Positions 28,046 through 39,610 are shown, numbered from the stretch's first letter. The stretch is DNA of 61,138 bases from an uncultured Eubacteriales bacterium (GCA_900555665.1 USLX01000002.1:1-61138), one strand, 5' to 3'. The notes: generated by a model from the sequence alone, not told the origin. A program made the numbers and translations.

Positions 28046-28186
28046 TTACGCGGACAGCTTCGCTCTGCCCTTGGCGCGGCGGCGGGCAAGGACCTTGCGG
28101 CCGTTGGCGGTAGCCATTCTCTTGCGGAAGCCGTGTACTTTGGATCTGTGGAGCTTCTTGGGCTGATAGGTACGAACAGTTGCCAT
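28046..28186 (-). CDS. rpmH: 50S ribosomal protein L34
   Basis: 46 residues; too short for most gene lists but clear. The protein starts MATVRTYQPKK, then HRSKVHGFRKRMATANG and RKVLARRRAKGRAKLSA, the normal L34 pattern. A strong caggaggtg site precedes the ATG at 28186. It is first in the rpmH-rnpA-yidD-yidC-jag operon; the 97 bases before rnpA hold no other gene. Confidence 0.96.
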   Translation of the reverse strand: MATVRTYQPKKLHRSKVHGFRKRMATANGRKVLARRRAKGRAKLSA

Positions 28187-28280
28187 GGATTCTACACCTC
28201 CTGTAAAAATATGCTCAACAGCTGCTTGCGCAGCCGCAGCGAGTCTGAAAAATCGTATGCCTGTCGAACATACGAAACGT

Positions 28281-28310
28281 ATTATAGCGGATTTATCCCC
28301 CGTTTGTCAA
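28281..28310 (-). promoter_or_regulatory. rpmH operon promoter
   Basis: On the minus strand: consensus TTGACA (28305-28310), 18-base spacer, consensus TATAAT (28281-28286). It leaves a leader of about 90 bases before rpmH. Confidence 0.85.
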
Positions 28311-28373
28311 TTCTTTTTTGCGTTTTATGCAATCTTGTGGAAAATTTCAAGCCTCTACGCTACATCTTGTACC

Positions 28374-29585
28374 CTATCGGCGCTGGGCCAGTGGTTTGGA
28401 GCGCTGCTGCGCTTCAAGCAGCGTTAAAATTACTTGGTTAGAGAGCATGAAGCCCTTCGGCGTCAGGCGCCAGCGGGAGCCGTTTTGCACGCAGAGGTCG
28501 TTCTTGGCCAGCTTTTCGAGCACCTTCTGCAGCGGCTCAAACGGCAGGAGGAACGACTTCGTATACTCGCTCTCCTCAATGCCGTCCACGGTGCGCAGCC
28601 GCAGCATGAGATATTCGCCCGCGCGTTCGCGCTGCGGGATCGTGTCGCACTCGGAGAGGATCACGCCCTTCGTCTTCACGCCCTCGAGGTACTTCTGCAG
28701 GTCGGCCTGAATGGTAAACCGCTTGCCCGCAAAGTCCGACGCGGCACACGGCCCGAAGCCGAGATATTCGTCGCCCGTCCAGTATTTCATATTGTGCCGA
28801 CAGATGAAGCCGTCTTTCGCGAAGTTTGAAATTTCATACTGGTGATAGCCGAACTCCTCCAGCGTCTGCACCGCGTAGAAATACATGTCCGCCTGTGCGT
28901 CGTCGTCCGGGAGATTGGCACAGTCCTTGTAGGTCCAGAGCTTCGTCCCCTCCTCGACCTTCAGGCCGTAGCAGGAGATGTGGTCGGCCTTGAGGTCGAT
29001 GACGTGCCGCAGTGTCTCCATCCACTGCTCGCGAGACTGGTTCGGCAGGCCGTACATGAGGTCGACAGAAAGGTTGTCAAAGCCCGCGCGCCGTGCAAGG
29101 CTGACGGCCTGCTGCGCCTGCTTATAGTTGTGCGGCCGGCCAAGGGCCTTTAGCTGCTCGTCGAGGTCAGACTGCACGCCGATCGAGATGCGGTTGAACC
29201 CCGCCCGGCGCAGATGTATCAGCATCGGCAGCGTCACGGAGTCGGGATTGGCCTCAAACGTGACTTCTGCGTCGCGGCTGACGTCGAAGCGCCGGTCGAT
29301 CTCCGCGAAGATGCGGGCCAGCCCGCCCGCGCAGAAAAACGAGGGCGTCCCGCCGCCAAAGTAGACCGTGTCCACCTCATATCCGGCCGCGCCGGTCGCC
29401 GCCTCGCGGATATGCGCGAGGAGCGCTGCGGTGTACTCGTCCATCCTGTCCTTGTTCCGCGCGCCGGGCAGCGAATAAAAGTCGCAGTATTCGCACTTGC
29501 TCCTGCAAAACGGGATGTGGACATAGATGCCGAGACTTTTTTTGTTGTTTTCCACCACATGGAGCTGTGGGAATTTCAAAGCCAT
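28374..29585 (-). CDS. hemW: HemW-like radical SAM protein
   Basis: 403 residues. Radical SAM cluster motif CRSKCEYCDF right after YVHIPFC, then VDTVYFGGGTPS, and the GVQS/GFDNLSVDLMYGLP blocks of the HemN/HemW family. The cysteine pattern C-x3-C-x2-C-F fits HemW, a heme chaperone, rather than HemN. It lies 3 bases after lepA, a very common lepA-hemW pair. In an anaerobe its actual partner may not be heme. Confidence 0.9.
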   Translation of the reverse strand: MALKFPQLHVVENNKKSLGIYVHIPFCRSKCEYCDFYSLPGARNKDRMDEYTAALLAHIREAATGAAGYEVDTVYFGGGTPSFFCAGGLARIFAEIDRRFDVSRDAEVTFEANPDSVTLPMLIHLRRAGFNRISIGVQSDLDEQLKALGRPHNYKQAQQAVSLARRAGFDNLSVDLMYGLPNQSREQWMETLRHVIDLKADHISCYGLKVEEGTKLWTYKDCANLPDDDAQADMYFYAVQTLEEFGYHQYEISNFAKDGFICRHNMKYWTGDEYLGFGPCAASDFAGKRFTIQADLQKYLEGVKTKGVILSECDTIPQRERAGEYLMLRLRTVDGIEESEYTKSFLLPFEPLQKVLEKLAKNDLCVQNGSRWRLTPKGFMLSNQVILTLLEAQQRSKPLAQRR

Positions 29586-29588
29586 ATC

Positions 29589-31397
<1,809 letters not shown>

Positions 31398-31433
31398 AAC
31401 TGTGTACCTCAATATGAAGTAGAGTTGATATTT

Positions 31434-31706
31434 TTCGAACCCATTCGGTTCTTTTTTTGGCAAAGAAGCAAGTCATTGTAGGGGCGGACGACTCTGTCCG
31501 CCCGAAAGCCTTCCCCTCCGGGGAAGGTGCCGGGCAACGCGAGGCGGATGAGGGGCGGGGAGCAAAAACGACACATTGTGCACTCAGGTGCGTGCCCCAG
31601 ACCATCATTCGTCTGCTCCGCCGCGCTCCGCAGCCACCTTCCCCCAAGGGAAGGCTTTTCCGCTGCGGCGGGGAGGGGCGGACAGAGTCGTCCGCCCCTA
31701 CAAAGC
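31434..31706. repeat. Interspersed repeat cluster between PBP2 and lepA genes
   Basis: Holds a GAACCCATTCGGTTC fragment, TGTAGGGGCGGACGACTCTGTCCGCCC at 31480-31505 and its inverted counterpart at 31678-31704, so the whole segment is a 225-bp inverted-ended unit. Internal pieces CCTTCCCCTCCGGGGAAGG and CCTTCCCCCAAGGGAAGG are hairpins. No gene is seen. Confidence 0.75.
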
Positions 31707-31789
31707 GATTCGACATACTTCGGCGAGAGATTTTTCGGCAAAACAAGGTGAAGCGGTGAAGGCGTACGGTCTGTACGCCAAGCCGGTTC

Positions 31790-33910
31790 TCAATGCACGG
31801 TATTTTCCGTCAGAATCGTCTCATATTTTGTCTCGCCCGAGAAATAGGCATCCATGATCGGAATGCACACATTGGCGAGGTTGCCGCCCTGCGCACCCTT
31901 TTCGACGTAGACCGCAATGGCGATCTCCGGATCGTCCGCCGGGGCGTAGAGCACGAAGGAGGCGTTGTCGGAGCCGCTGACCGAGCCGTCCGACGTCACG
32001 CCCTGCCACTGGGCTGTGCCCGTCTTACAGGCAACCTCGATCGGGTAATTTGCCAGATAATTTTTGGCCGTGCCTTCCTTTGCGGTCATGCGCATGCCCT
32101 TGTCGATGCAGTCGAGCGCCTCATCCGAGATTTCCAGCGTGCTGGCCACCTCCGGCTCGTGCTCCAAAATCAGATCCTGATAATCCCACGAGACGATGCG
32201 GGACAGGAACGTTGCCGCGTAGCGTGTGCCCTTGTTGGCCAGTGCCTGCGTATAGCAGACCATTTGCATCGGTGTAAAGCGGTTCAGGCTCTGCCCGATG
32301 ACGGCCTGCAGCACGTCCGCGCCATACCAGCCAGACTCCGCGCCCGCATAGTTGGCCTTCTTTGTCTCGGCGTTTGCCCGCTGGCCGATCTCTTCATAGA
32401 GCTCGACGCCCGTGTGCTCGCCGAGGCCGAGCGCCTTGGCCACGATGTCAAACGGATTTTGATTGGTTTCGCTGTAATAGGCGTTGTAGGTCAGCCGGCC
32501 CGCCTCATAGAAATAATAGTTGCAGGATTCCGAGAGCGCTTGCTGCATGTTGATCGTGCCGTGTGTCGAGTTGGAGCTCGTCCAGACGTAGCACTTCGGC
32601 GTGAAGTTTTCCTTCGCGTAGTACATGTAGACGCCCTCGTCCGTGATCTGATAATATTCGCCCATGTGGCCCATGTCGATGGCTGCGATGGCCGTGACCA
32701 TCTTGTAGATCGAGCCGGGGGCATACTCTGCGAGCAGCGCCCGGTCATAGAGCGGATTATAGGGATCCTCGCTCAATTCCTTAAAATCGCGGTTGTAGGT
32801 GGAGAGGTCATAGGTCGGATAGCTCGCACATGCAAGAATCTCGCCTGTCTTGACCGCCTGCACCACCACGGCCCCGCCTTCGGCGTCCTTGCCTTCGCCG
32901 TGCATGCCGACGCCGTTTTCGCGGAGGTTCAAAATCAGCTTCTCCAGCGCGTCCTCCGCCACGGCCTGGAGCGAGATGTCCAGCGTGATCTCCACGTTGT
33001 TGCCCGGCTGCGGGACGTTGGTGTAGTATTCGTCGAGCTTTTCACCCGTAGACGAGACGGTCGTATATTTCATGCCGCTCGTCCCGTGCAGATAGTCTTC
33101 GAAGGCCAGTTCAATGCCCTCTTTTCCGACCTTTGCGTTCATCGCATAGTCCTTGTCCTGATAATCCGGCCATTCGGCTGCGCTGATCGCACCGATCGAG
33201 CCGAGCAGATGCGCCGCATATTTCGTGTTGTAGACGCGCACGGTGCTCGATTCCACGATCACGCCCGGTACGCTCAGCTCCATCACTGCCGCCAGATCCT
33301 CCGCGCTGACGTCGGTCGCCAGCGTGTAGTTCTCAAGACCCACGCCGGGGACGCTTCGCAGCTCCAGCTCATAGCGCACCGAGATGACCTTGTAGGACTG
33401 CTCCTGTGTCCAGTCGTCGGGGATTTTATAGTCTTCGCGCAGCTTTTTCATCAGCGTCGAGGCCGATGTGTCGAGGTCATAATCCCGGTCGCGCAGGAAA
33501 GCGCGGAAATAATCCTGCCAGGTGGACGAGATCGTGTCCATCTGATAGCTGTACGGCCGTTCCATCGTGACAGGGAAGTGGCTCTCATATTCGATGCCGA
33601 GCTGGTCGCACAGCTCCAGCACGCGCAGCAGATTTTCATTCGGTGCGTCCGTGTTGAACAGCACGAAGTTGATGATCACAAGATTATAGCTCGCCCGGTT
33701 CGAAACCAGCACATTGCCGTTCCGGTCGAGAATGTTCCCGCGTGAGGCCTCGAGTGTCGTGCGGTAGGTCATCGAGTCGGCGTCCGCCGCCACAAGATCT
33801 TCCTCCGAGACGGCCGCCTGTAATTTATAAAGCCGCAGCGCGAACACCGACATCATCGCCACGATGAAGCAGATGAACACGATCATGCGGAAACGGGTTC
33901 TTCTTTGCAT
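31790..33910 (-). CDS. mrdA: Penicillin-binding protein 2 (class B transpeptidase)
   Basis: 706 residues. One N-terminal membrane helix, a dimer/pedestal domain, then the transpeptidase: SxxK in APGSIYKM, SxN in LSESCNYYF, KTG in CKTGTAQW. It cross-links peptidoglycan in the elongasome. It starts immediately after the mreD stop, and mreC lies upstream, giving the classic mreC-mreD-PBP2 order; hence PBP2 rather than the division or spore type. Confidence 0.92.
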   Translation of the reverse strand: MQRRTRFRMIVFICFIVAMMSVFALRLYKLQAAVSEEDLVAADADSMTYRTTLEASRGNILDRNGNVLVSNRASYNLVIINFVLFNTDAPNENLLRVLELCDQLGIEYESHFPVTMERPYSYQMDTISSTWQDYFRAFLRDRDYDLDTSASTLMKKLREDYKIPDDWTQEQSYKVISVRYELELRSVPGVGLENYTLATDVSAEDLAAVMELSVPGVIVESSTVRVYNTKYAAHLLGSIGAISAAEWPDYQDKDYAMNAKVGKEGIELAFEDYLHGTSGMKYTTVSSTGEKLDEYYTNVPQPGNNVEITLDISLQAVAEDALEKLILNLRENGVGMHGEGKDAEGGAVVVQAVKTGEILACASYPTYDLSTYNRDFKELSEDPYNPLYDRALLAEYAPGSIYKMVTAIAAIDMGHMGEYYQITDEGVYMYYAKENFTPKCYVWTSSNSTHGTINMQQALSESCNYYFYEAGRLTYNAYYSETNQNPFDIVAKALGLGEHTGVELYEEIGQRANAETKKANYAGAESGWYGADVLQAVIGQSLNRFTPMQMVCYTQALANKGTRYAATFLSRIVSWDYQDLILEHEPEVASTLEISDEALDCIDKGMRMTAKEGTAKNYLANYPIEVACKTGTAQWQGVTSDGSVSGSDNASFVLYAPADDPEIAIAVYVEKGAQGGNLANVCIPIMDAYFSGETKYETILTENTVH

Positions 33911-34411
33911 TTATGCCCCTGCCTTTCTGATCCCCCAGGCTGCAAGGTAGAGCGGCGGCATCGTCAGCAGCGAAAGCCCCACCTGCCGCAGCGCCAAAAG
34001 CAGCCCGGCCGTCAGCGCCACATGGCCCAGAAACACCTGTGCCAGCGAAAGCACGATCTGACAGAACAGAAGCGTCCCCAGGCTCATCAGCAGCGCCGAG
34101 AAAAAGTTCCGCCGCAGGTACCGGTCGCACGCATAGCCCACTACCGCGCCGCCGAGCGAGAGCAGCACGATGTGCAGTGCGCCCCCTGCCGCTCCGGTCA
34201 AGCACCAGAACGTCCCGGCCACGAGGCCGAAGATGGCGCCGCGCTCGCCGCCCACATGCATCGCGATGCACGCCAGCGCAACCGGAATCAGGCTCAGCTT
34301 CACGCCAAACACGCGCAGCCGCCCGAACGTCACCGTCTGAAATACCGTCACAAACAGAAACAGCACCCCATATAAGGCCCACATCAGGGCGTTTTTATAT
34401 TTTTCTCTCAT
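33911..34411 (-). CDS. mreD: Rod shape-determining protein MreD
   Basis: 166 residues from the ATG at 34411 (aaggag site). Five or so membrane helices, with LIPVALACIAMHVGGERGAIFGLVAGTFWC. MreD links the elongasome parts MreC, RodA and PBP2. Its stop touches the PBP2 start codon. A 290-base repeat block separates it from mreC. Confidence 0.88.
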   Translation of the reverse strand: MREKYKNALMWALYGVLFLFVTVFQTVTFGRLRVFGVKLSLIPVALACIAMHVGGERGAIFGLVAGTFWCLTGAAGGALHIVLLSLGGAVVGYACDRYLRRNFFSALLMSLGTLLFCQIVLSLAQVFLGHVALTAGLLLALRQVGLSLLTMPPLYLAAWGIRKAGA

Positions 34412-34464
34412 CGGAATACTCCTTCTGTGCGTCCTGTCTCTCCCGTATGGGCCGAGGGTTGCTC

Positions 34465-34700
34465 TTTCCAAAGGCCCCCTCTACCAAGAGGGGGCAGACA
34501 TGCGAAGCATGACTGGGGGAGAAATCCCGCCGCAGCGGCTTGGCTCCCCCCTCTGGGGGGAGCTGGCGCGCAGCGCCTGAGAGGGGCATACGCGAACCTC
34601 TCCGGCATTTGCTTCGCAAAGGCCCCCTCCCCTGAAAGGGGCGGCAAGCCGCTGCGGCGGGGTCGGTTTGATGCCCTCATCGGCCCCTGCAAGCGGAAGA
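34465..34700. repeat. Repeat block between mreC and mreD
   Basis: Contains CCCCCTCTACCAAGAGGGGG, CATGCGAAGCATG, GCTCCCCCCTCTGGGGGGAGC and GCCCCTCCCCTGAAAGGGGCGG hairpins and a CCGCAGCGGC/GCCGCTGCGG pair. No gene is seen from 34412 to 34702. As it sits inside an operon that should be cotranscribed, it may end or weaken transcription of mreD and PBP2. Confidence 0.75.
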
Positions 34701-34702
34701 TC

Positions 34703-35674
34703 TTACTGCGCGGAATCGTCAGACGTATTTGCTCCGTCCGCCGCGGCCTCCGCATTTGCATCCACAGCTGTCTCTGCGTTCGCATCCGCATTGGTCTCGC
34801 CGTCGACAACGACAGTCTCATCCGCCGGCGTTTCCGGCGCGGCGTAGCCGTAGTTCGTGATGATGAATACCTGCTCCAGCGTCCCGAGGTCGCACGACGG
34901 GTCGAGCGTGGCATATTTCGCAACGCCCGTCTCATCGAGACTCGCGTTCGTGATGTACCCGAGCAGCAGCCCGCGCGGATAGAGCGTCGAGCCGGCCGTG
35001 ACGACCTGATCCTGGTTTTTCAGCACCGCGTCCGTCAAAAGATAGTTCATGCGCAGAATGCTGGTGCCGTCCTGCAAAAACGTCCCCTGCACCACGCCGT
35101 TATAGCCGGACGAGGCAATGGACGCGCTGATCTCCAGCGACGAGTCCATGATCGTTGTCACCGTTGCCCAGTTGAGACCGACCTCGGTGATCAGCCCTAC
35201 GACCTGCCCGTTTTCGGTGATCGCGCACATGCCCTCCTCGAGGCCGTAATTCGTGCCTTTTCCGATGGTAAATGCGCTCTTATAGTCCGAAGAATTCCAG
35301 GAAGTGATGTACGACGACACATAGCTATAGTCCTCGTGGCTCTCGCTCAGCTGCAGCAGCGCCTTATATCGCTCGTTTTCACGCTGCAGCTCCTCCACAG
35401 TGCGGATGTCCTCTTCCATCGAGAGCACCCTGCGCTGCAGCGCCGCGTTTTCTGCCTCCAGCTTGGCATACTGGAAGAGGTAATTATAGTATTTTTCAAA
35501 CTGCCGATCGATGGCCGCGACCGCCGAGCGCACCGGGGACAAAATGCTCCCCGTCACGTTTTCAAAAAAGCTCGCCCCGGAGGAAAGGCCCAGAATCACC
35601 GCCGCAAGAATCGCCACGACCAGCGCCGCGATCAGGATGGTCTTCATCCGGCCGGACCAGAAATTTTTCTTCAT
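34703..35674 (-). CDS. mreC: Rod shape-determining protein MreC
   Basis: 323 residues from the ATG at 35674, which overlaps the maf stop (ATGA). One N-terminal membrane helix, a coiled coil (about residues 60-110, EAENAALQRRVLSMEEDI) and the beta-domain (GTNYGLEEGMCAITENGQVVGLI). The C-terminus is an Ala/Asp/Glu-rich low-complexity tail. MreC organises PBP2 outside the membrane. Confidence 0.9.
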   Translation of the reverse strand: MKKNFWSGRMKTILIAALVVAILAAVILGLSSGASFFENVTGSILSPVRSAVAAIDRQFEKYYNYLFQYAKLEAENAALQRRVLSMEEDIRTVEELQRENERYKALLQLSESHEDYSYVSSYITSWNSSDYKSAFTIGKGTNYGLEEGMCAITENGQVVGLITEVGLNWATVTTIMDSSLEISASIASSGYNGVVQGTFLQDGTSILRMNYLLTDAVLKNQDQVVTAGSTLYPRGLLLGYITNASLDETGVAKYATLDPSCDLGTLEQVFIITNYGYAAPETPADETVVVDGETNADANAETAVDANAEAAADGANTSDDSAQ

Positions 35675-36264
35675 CCCTCCGGCGCCTCCTTCTCCTGCAG
35701 AATGGACACGCCGCATTCGGCCAGCATCCGCGCCAGCGCGCAGAGCGGCAGCCCCATCACCGAGAAATAGTCGCCCTCGAGATGGTCGACGAAGATGGCC
35801 CCATAGCCCTGGATCCCGTAGGAGCCGGCCTTGTCCATCGGCTCGCCCGTCGCGATGTAGGCGCGGATCTCCGCGTCGGTCATTGCCCGGAAGTGGACGC
35901 GCGTGCGCACGACCTCCTGCCGGAGCTTGCCTTCGTGCCACACGTTCAGCCCCGTCATCACCTCATGCCCGCGCCCGGAGAGCGTCTTCAGCATCCGGAA
36001 CGCATCTTCCTCGTCCCGCGGCTTGCCAAGCACCACGCCGTCCACGACGACGATCGTGTCCGCTGCGACGACGATATCCTCCGGCGCGGCGTCCTCCGCG
36101 ATCTTTGCGGCCTTCAGCCCGCCCACGCGCGCGACCTCCCGCTCCGGCGGGAGACGTTTGTCCATCGTCTCGTCGACGTCGGCGGTGTGTATCGTAAATT
36201 TCAGCCCCAGCAGGCGCATCAGCTCCTGCCGTCGGGGCGATTTGGACGCTAAAATGATTGCCAT
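35671..36264 (-). CDS. maf: Maf-family nucleotide pyrophosphatase
   Basis: 197 residues from the ATG at 36264. LASKSPRRQELMRLLG is the family start, ADTIVVVDGVVLGKP the active site, and GYGAIFVDHLEGDYFSVMGLPL the end. It breaks down non-canonical nucleoside triphosphates and is often found beside mreBCD. It lies 10 bases after the U32 gene. Confidence 0.92.
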   Translation of the reverse strand: MAIILASKSPRRQELMRLLGLKFTIHTADVDETMDKRLPPEREVARVGGLKAAKIAEDAAPEDIVVAADTIVVVDGVVLGKPRDEEDAFRMLKTLSGRGHEVMTGLNVWHEGKLRQEVVRTRVHFRAMTDAEIRAYIATGEPMDKAGSYGIQGYGAIFVDHLEGDYFSVMGLPLCALARMLAECGVSILQEKEAPEG

Positions 36265-36274
36265 CTTGATCTCC

Positions 36275-38362
36275 TCATTCGACACCGCGCTGGTAGAGCC
36301 CGCGCGTATAGCTGCCCGGCTCGAACATTCCGCCGCGCACCCAGTCGGAGAGCACCTTGTCCACCTCTCCGGCATTCTCCGTCGTAAAGCTCAGCCGCAG
36401 CGCCCAGAGCCCAAGTCCCCGGAAGACGTTCAGCTTGTCAAGCAGATAGAGCTTCTTTCCGTTCAGCAGCACGTTGCGGCAGCTCCCGCCGTCCTTCACG
36501 ATGGGGAATTCCTCGCCCATCCGGTCGACGAGCTTCACCGGCCCGGCGTCGCAGGCGCAGGTGCCCGTGCGGTTTTTGATTACGCAGTTTTCCATCAGCA
36601 TCAGCGGCAGCCGCCCATAGACGAGCACCTCGCTCGGCACGGCCTTCGAGATGTCGCGGATCTGCGGCAGCGTCAGCTCAAACGAGAGCAGCTGCGAATC
36701 CACGCCCTGTCCCCGCAGATACTGCATCGACCGGGAATTGTAGATGTTGAGGCCAAAATCGCCCCGCACGGCGAAGCCCGCCGCCTTCGCGATCTTCAGC
36801 TGACCGAGATTGCCCACCAAAAGCTGCCGCACGCCGAGGCTGTAGACCTCGCGGAGCTGCGCGGCCAGCGGCCGGTCCTCGCCGGACCAGACAACCCGCG
36901 GCAGCACTGCCGCCAGCTGCGTCTCCACGCCGAGCCGCCCCGGAAGATCGGGATTTGCCAAAATTTCCGCCAGCGGCACATAGAGCACCGTCGGCCGCAG
37001 CGCCAGCATCCGCGCCGTGATCTGCGATGCCGACCGGACGCTCACCGTCAGCTGCGGCTCGCCCGTCATCCCGTCGTAGGGCGCGAGCGCGTTATAAGGA
37101 TGCAGCCGCGCGGGCTTCACGCGCCCACGCTGCGCCGTCAGCTGCGCGAGCACCTCCCGCCGCATCGCGTTGATCGCCGACGCGGGCAGCTGCACGTCCC
37201 CGCCAAGCGCCGTTTTCACCGACGCGCAGCGATACGGCGTCCCGCCGGTCTTGGCCAGGCGGCTCTCTAAGTCCTCGCGCGTCAGCGCGTGGTAAACTGC
37301 GGCCTCCGGCTCCGGCCCGACCGTCTTGCAGACGTTTCCAAGGTCATCCTGTACGGCCAGCTGCGCGGGCCGCCCGGCCTGCAGCATCGCGTAAAAATGC
37401 ACGGGCACCAGCTGCGCCTCGCCGTTTTCATATGTCGCGCGCGCCGCCGCGAAGAGCTCTTTTGCGTCCTCGCCTTCCTGCCGCGTGCCGAACATCTCCT
37501 GACCCTTTTGTCCAAGGTAATACCCCTGGGTAAAGCCCTGGCGCGAGAACACGCGCTCGAGCTGCTCCATGTCCGCCTGCGTCACGCGCTTGCCATCCAG
37601 CGCCGCGCGGTACGCCTTCGTCACTACCGCGACATACTCCGGCCGCTTCATGCGCCCTTCAATTTTGATGGACGCCACGCCCATCCGTTCGAGATCGCGC
37701 AGATATTCAATGAGACAGTTGTCCTTCAGGCTCAGCGGATAGCGGTTCTGGTCGAATCGTCCATAGCCGTAGGGCAGGCGGCACGGCTGCGCGCACTGCC
37801 CCCGGTTGCCGGACCGGCGCCCGATCACGCCCGACAGATAGCACTGCCCGGAATAGCACATGCAAAGCGCCCCGTGGACAAACACTTCAATTTCAATCGG
37901 GCTTCTGCGGCAGATCGCCGCAATTTCCTCCCGCGGCAGCTCCCGCGAGAGCACCACGCGGCTGCATCCCAGCTCCGCCGCCGCGATCACGCCCTCCAGC
38001 GAGTGAATCGACATCTGCGTCGAGGCATGGATGGCCACGCCCGGCGCAATCTCCCGGCACAGCTGCACCATGCCCAGATCCTGCACAATGAACGCATCCA
38101 CGCCCAGCGTCGCTGCCAGCCGAATGACGTCCGCCGCGCGCGCCATCTCCCGGTCGGCCACGAGCGTATTCAGCGTCAGATGCACGGCCACGCCGCGCAC
38201 ATGGCAGTAGACGATGGCCTCCTGCAGCTCGTCGGCGGAGAAATTTTTCGCGTTCATCCGCGCGTTGAACGTGTCATATCCAAGATAAACGGCGTTGGCC
38301 CCGTTCTGCACGGCGGCCCGCAGCGCCTCCATCGACCCCGCAGGCGAGAGCAATTCGATCAT
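36275..38362 (-). CDS. U32 family protein with DUF3656 (RlhA-like)
   Basis: 695 residues. The U32 core shows LLSPAGSMEALRAAV, NGANAVYLG, HASTQMSIHS and the cysteine-bearing FVHGALCMCYSGQCYLS...GNRGQCAQPCR, which holds an Fe-S cluster in this family. The long C-terminal part is DUF3656, as in RlhA, a 23S rRNA C2501 hydroxylase in E. coli. An RNA-modifying role is therefore more likely than peptidase. It heads the maf-mreC-mreD-PBP2 run. Confidence 0.88.
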   Translation of the reverse strand: MIELLSPAGSMEALRAAVQNGANAVYLGYDTFNARMNAKNFSADELQEAIVYCHVRGVAVHLTLNTLVADREMARAADVIRLAATLGVDAFIVQDLGMVQLCREIAPGVAIHASTQMSIHSLEGVIAAAELGCSRVVLSRELPREEIAAICRRSPIEIEVFVHGALCMCYSGQCYLSGVIGRRSGNRGQCAQPCRLPYGYGRFDQNRYPLSLKDNCLIEYLRDLERMGVASIKIEGRMKRPEYVAVVTKAYRAALDGKRVTQADMEQLERVFSRQGFTQGYYLGQKGQEMFGTRQEGEDAKELFAAARATYENGEAQLVPVHFYAMLQAGRPAQLAVQDDLGNVCKTVGPEPEAAVYHALTREDLESRLAKTGGTPYRCASVKTALGGDVQLPASAINAMRREVLAQLTAQRGRVKPARLHPYNALAPYDGMTGEPQLTVSVRSASQITARMLALRPTVLYVPLAEILANPDLPGRLGVETQLAAVLPRVVWSGEDRPLAAQLREVYSLGVRQLLVGNLGQLKIAKAAGFAVRGDFGLNIYNSRSMQYLRGQGVDSQLLSFELTLPQIRDISKAVPSEVLVYGRLPLMLMENCVIKNRTGTCACDAGPVKLVDRMGEEFPIVKDGGSCRNVLLNGKKLYLLDKLNVFRGLGLWALRLSFTTENAGEVDKVLSDWVRGGMFEPGSYTRGLYQRGVE

Positions 38363-38833
38363 AACATCCGGTTCCTTTATCTCTATAGTCGAGCCGTTTC
38401 ACAAACGGCATAAATATCCGCATACCATTATAACACAAACCACAGAGGCAGAAAAGCCCCGTCTGCGCTTTTTTGTAAACTTTTTGTTTCCATCTTCGGG
38501 GCAATTTCCTTGCCGTTTCCGAACGAAAGTTGAAGATTCCCGGTCCGCTCTGCCCCGTTTTCCGCCGGAAAACGGAAGGGGCGCGGAAGCTGTGCACAGC
38601 GAAGCCCACGTCCTCCGCAGCGAAGGAAAAACCGCCCCGCCGTGCAGCGTGCACAGCAGGACGGTTTGCAAAATGCTTCAGGCCGCAGCCCGTTCCCTCA
38701 TATTCCATGGGGGTGCCGGGTCTTCCACCGACCGGCTTGCCCCACATCATACCGTGAGGTCTGCCGGTCGCGCTTTCCTTACGCAGCCGGCTTGCCCTGC
38801 ATCATACCGCAGGGTATGCTTATGGCTGGTTCC
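38363..38833. other. Gene-free gap between U32 and tpiA genes
   Basis: No gene is seen. A TATAAT at 38427-38432 on the minus strand may be the -10 box of the U32 gene, but no good -35 box is visible. GGCTTGCCCCACATCATACC (38734-38753) recurs with few changes at 38789-38808, 55 bp apart. Confidence 0.4.
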
Positions 38834-39610
38834 TTAAGCCACAGGCTGATTGGCCGCCTCGATGATCTTGACGAACTTCTCGGGCACGAGGGACGCGCCG
38901 CCGATCAGGCCGCCGTCGATGTCCGGCTGGGCCAGCAGGTCATAGGCGTTCTTCTCGTTCATGGAGCCGCCGTAGAGGATGGAGATCGCGCGGGCGATCT
39001 TCGCGCCATACAGCTTGCGGATGACCGCACGGATGTTCTCACAGACCTCTTCGGCCTGCTCCGGGGTCGCGGTCTTACCGGTGCCGATGGCCCAGATGGG
39101 CTCGTAGGCAATGATCATCTTGCGGATCTTGTCCTCGCCGACGTTCTGCAATCCGGCCTTGATCTGCATGGTGATCCACTCGGTCGTGATGCCGGTTTCG
39201 CGCTGCTCGAGGCTCTCGCCGACACACATGATCGGGGTCAGGCTGTTCTCGAGCGCAGCCAGAACCTTCGCGTTCACGTCCTGGTTGGTCTCGCCCATCG
39301 CGCGGCGCTCGGAGTGGCCGAGAATGACGTATTTGCAGCCCGCGTCAGAGAGCATGTTGGCCGCGATCTCGCCGGTGTAAGCGCCGGAGGCGTTGGCATT
39401 GCAGTTTTCCGCGCCGATGCCGACACGGGTCTCGCGCATCGCGCGAACCGCTGCGGGGATGCAGACGGCAGGCACACACAGCGCCACGTCACACCAGCGG
39501 CCCTTGGGCATAATGGCCTTGAACTCGGTCATGAATGCCTTGGTCTCGGTAGGCGTCTTGTTCATTTTCCAGTTACCGGCGATGACCGTCTTGCGATACT
39601 TTCTGTTCAT
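38834..39610 (-). CDS. tpiA: Triosephosphate isomerase
   Basis: 258 residues. AGNWKMN with the catalytic Lys, LGHSERR with the His, and YEPIWAIGTGKTATPEQAEE with the Glu are all present, as is YGGSM. It interconverts glyceraldehyde 3-phosphate and dihydroxyacetone phosphate. pgk lies upstream on the same strand, but 600 bases of repeat DNA separate them, so it probably has its own promoter (AT-rich region near 39635-39660). Confidence 0.96.
   Translation of the reverse strand: MNRKYRKTVIAGNWKMNKTPTETKAFMTEFKAIMPKGRWCDVALCVPAVCIPAAVRAMRETRVGIGAENCNANASGAYTGEIAANMLSDAGCKYVILGHSERRAMGETNQDVNAKVLAALENSLTPIMCVGESLEQRETGITTEWITMQIKAGLQNVGEDKIRKMIIAYEPIWAIGTGKTATPEQAEEVCENIRAVIRKLYGAKIARAISILYGGSMNEKNAYDLLAQPDIDGGLIGGASLVPEKFVKIIEAANQPVA

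Noticed and set aside
31470..31706. CRISPR array among the repeat clusters
   Set aside because: The repeats are hairpins of mixed kinds with no regular repeat-spacer period and no cas gene.
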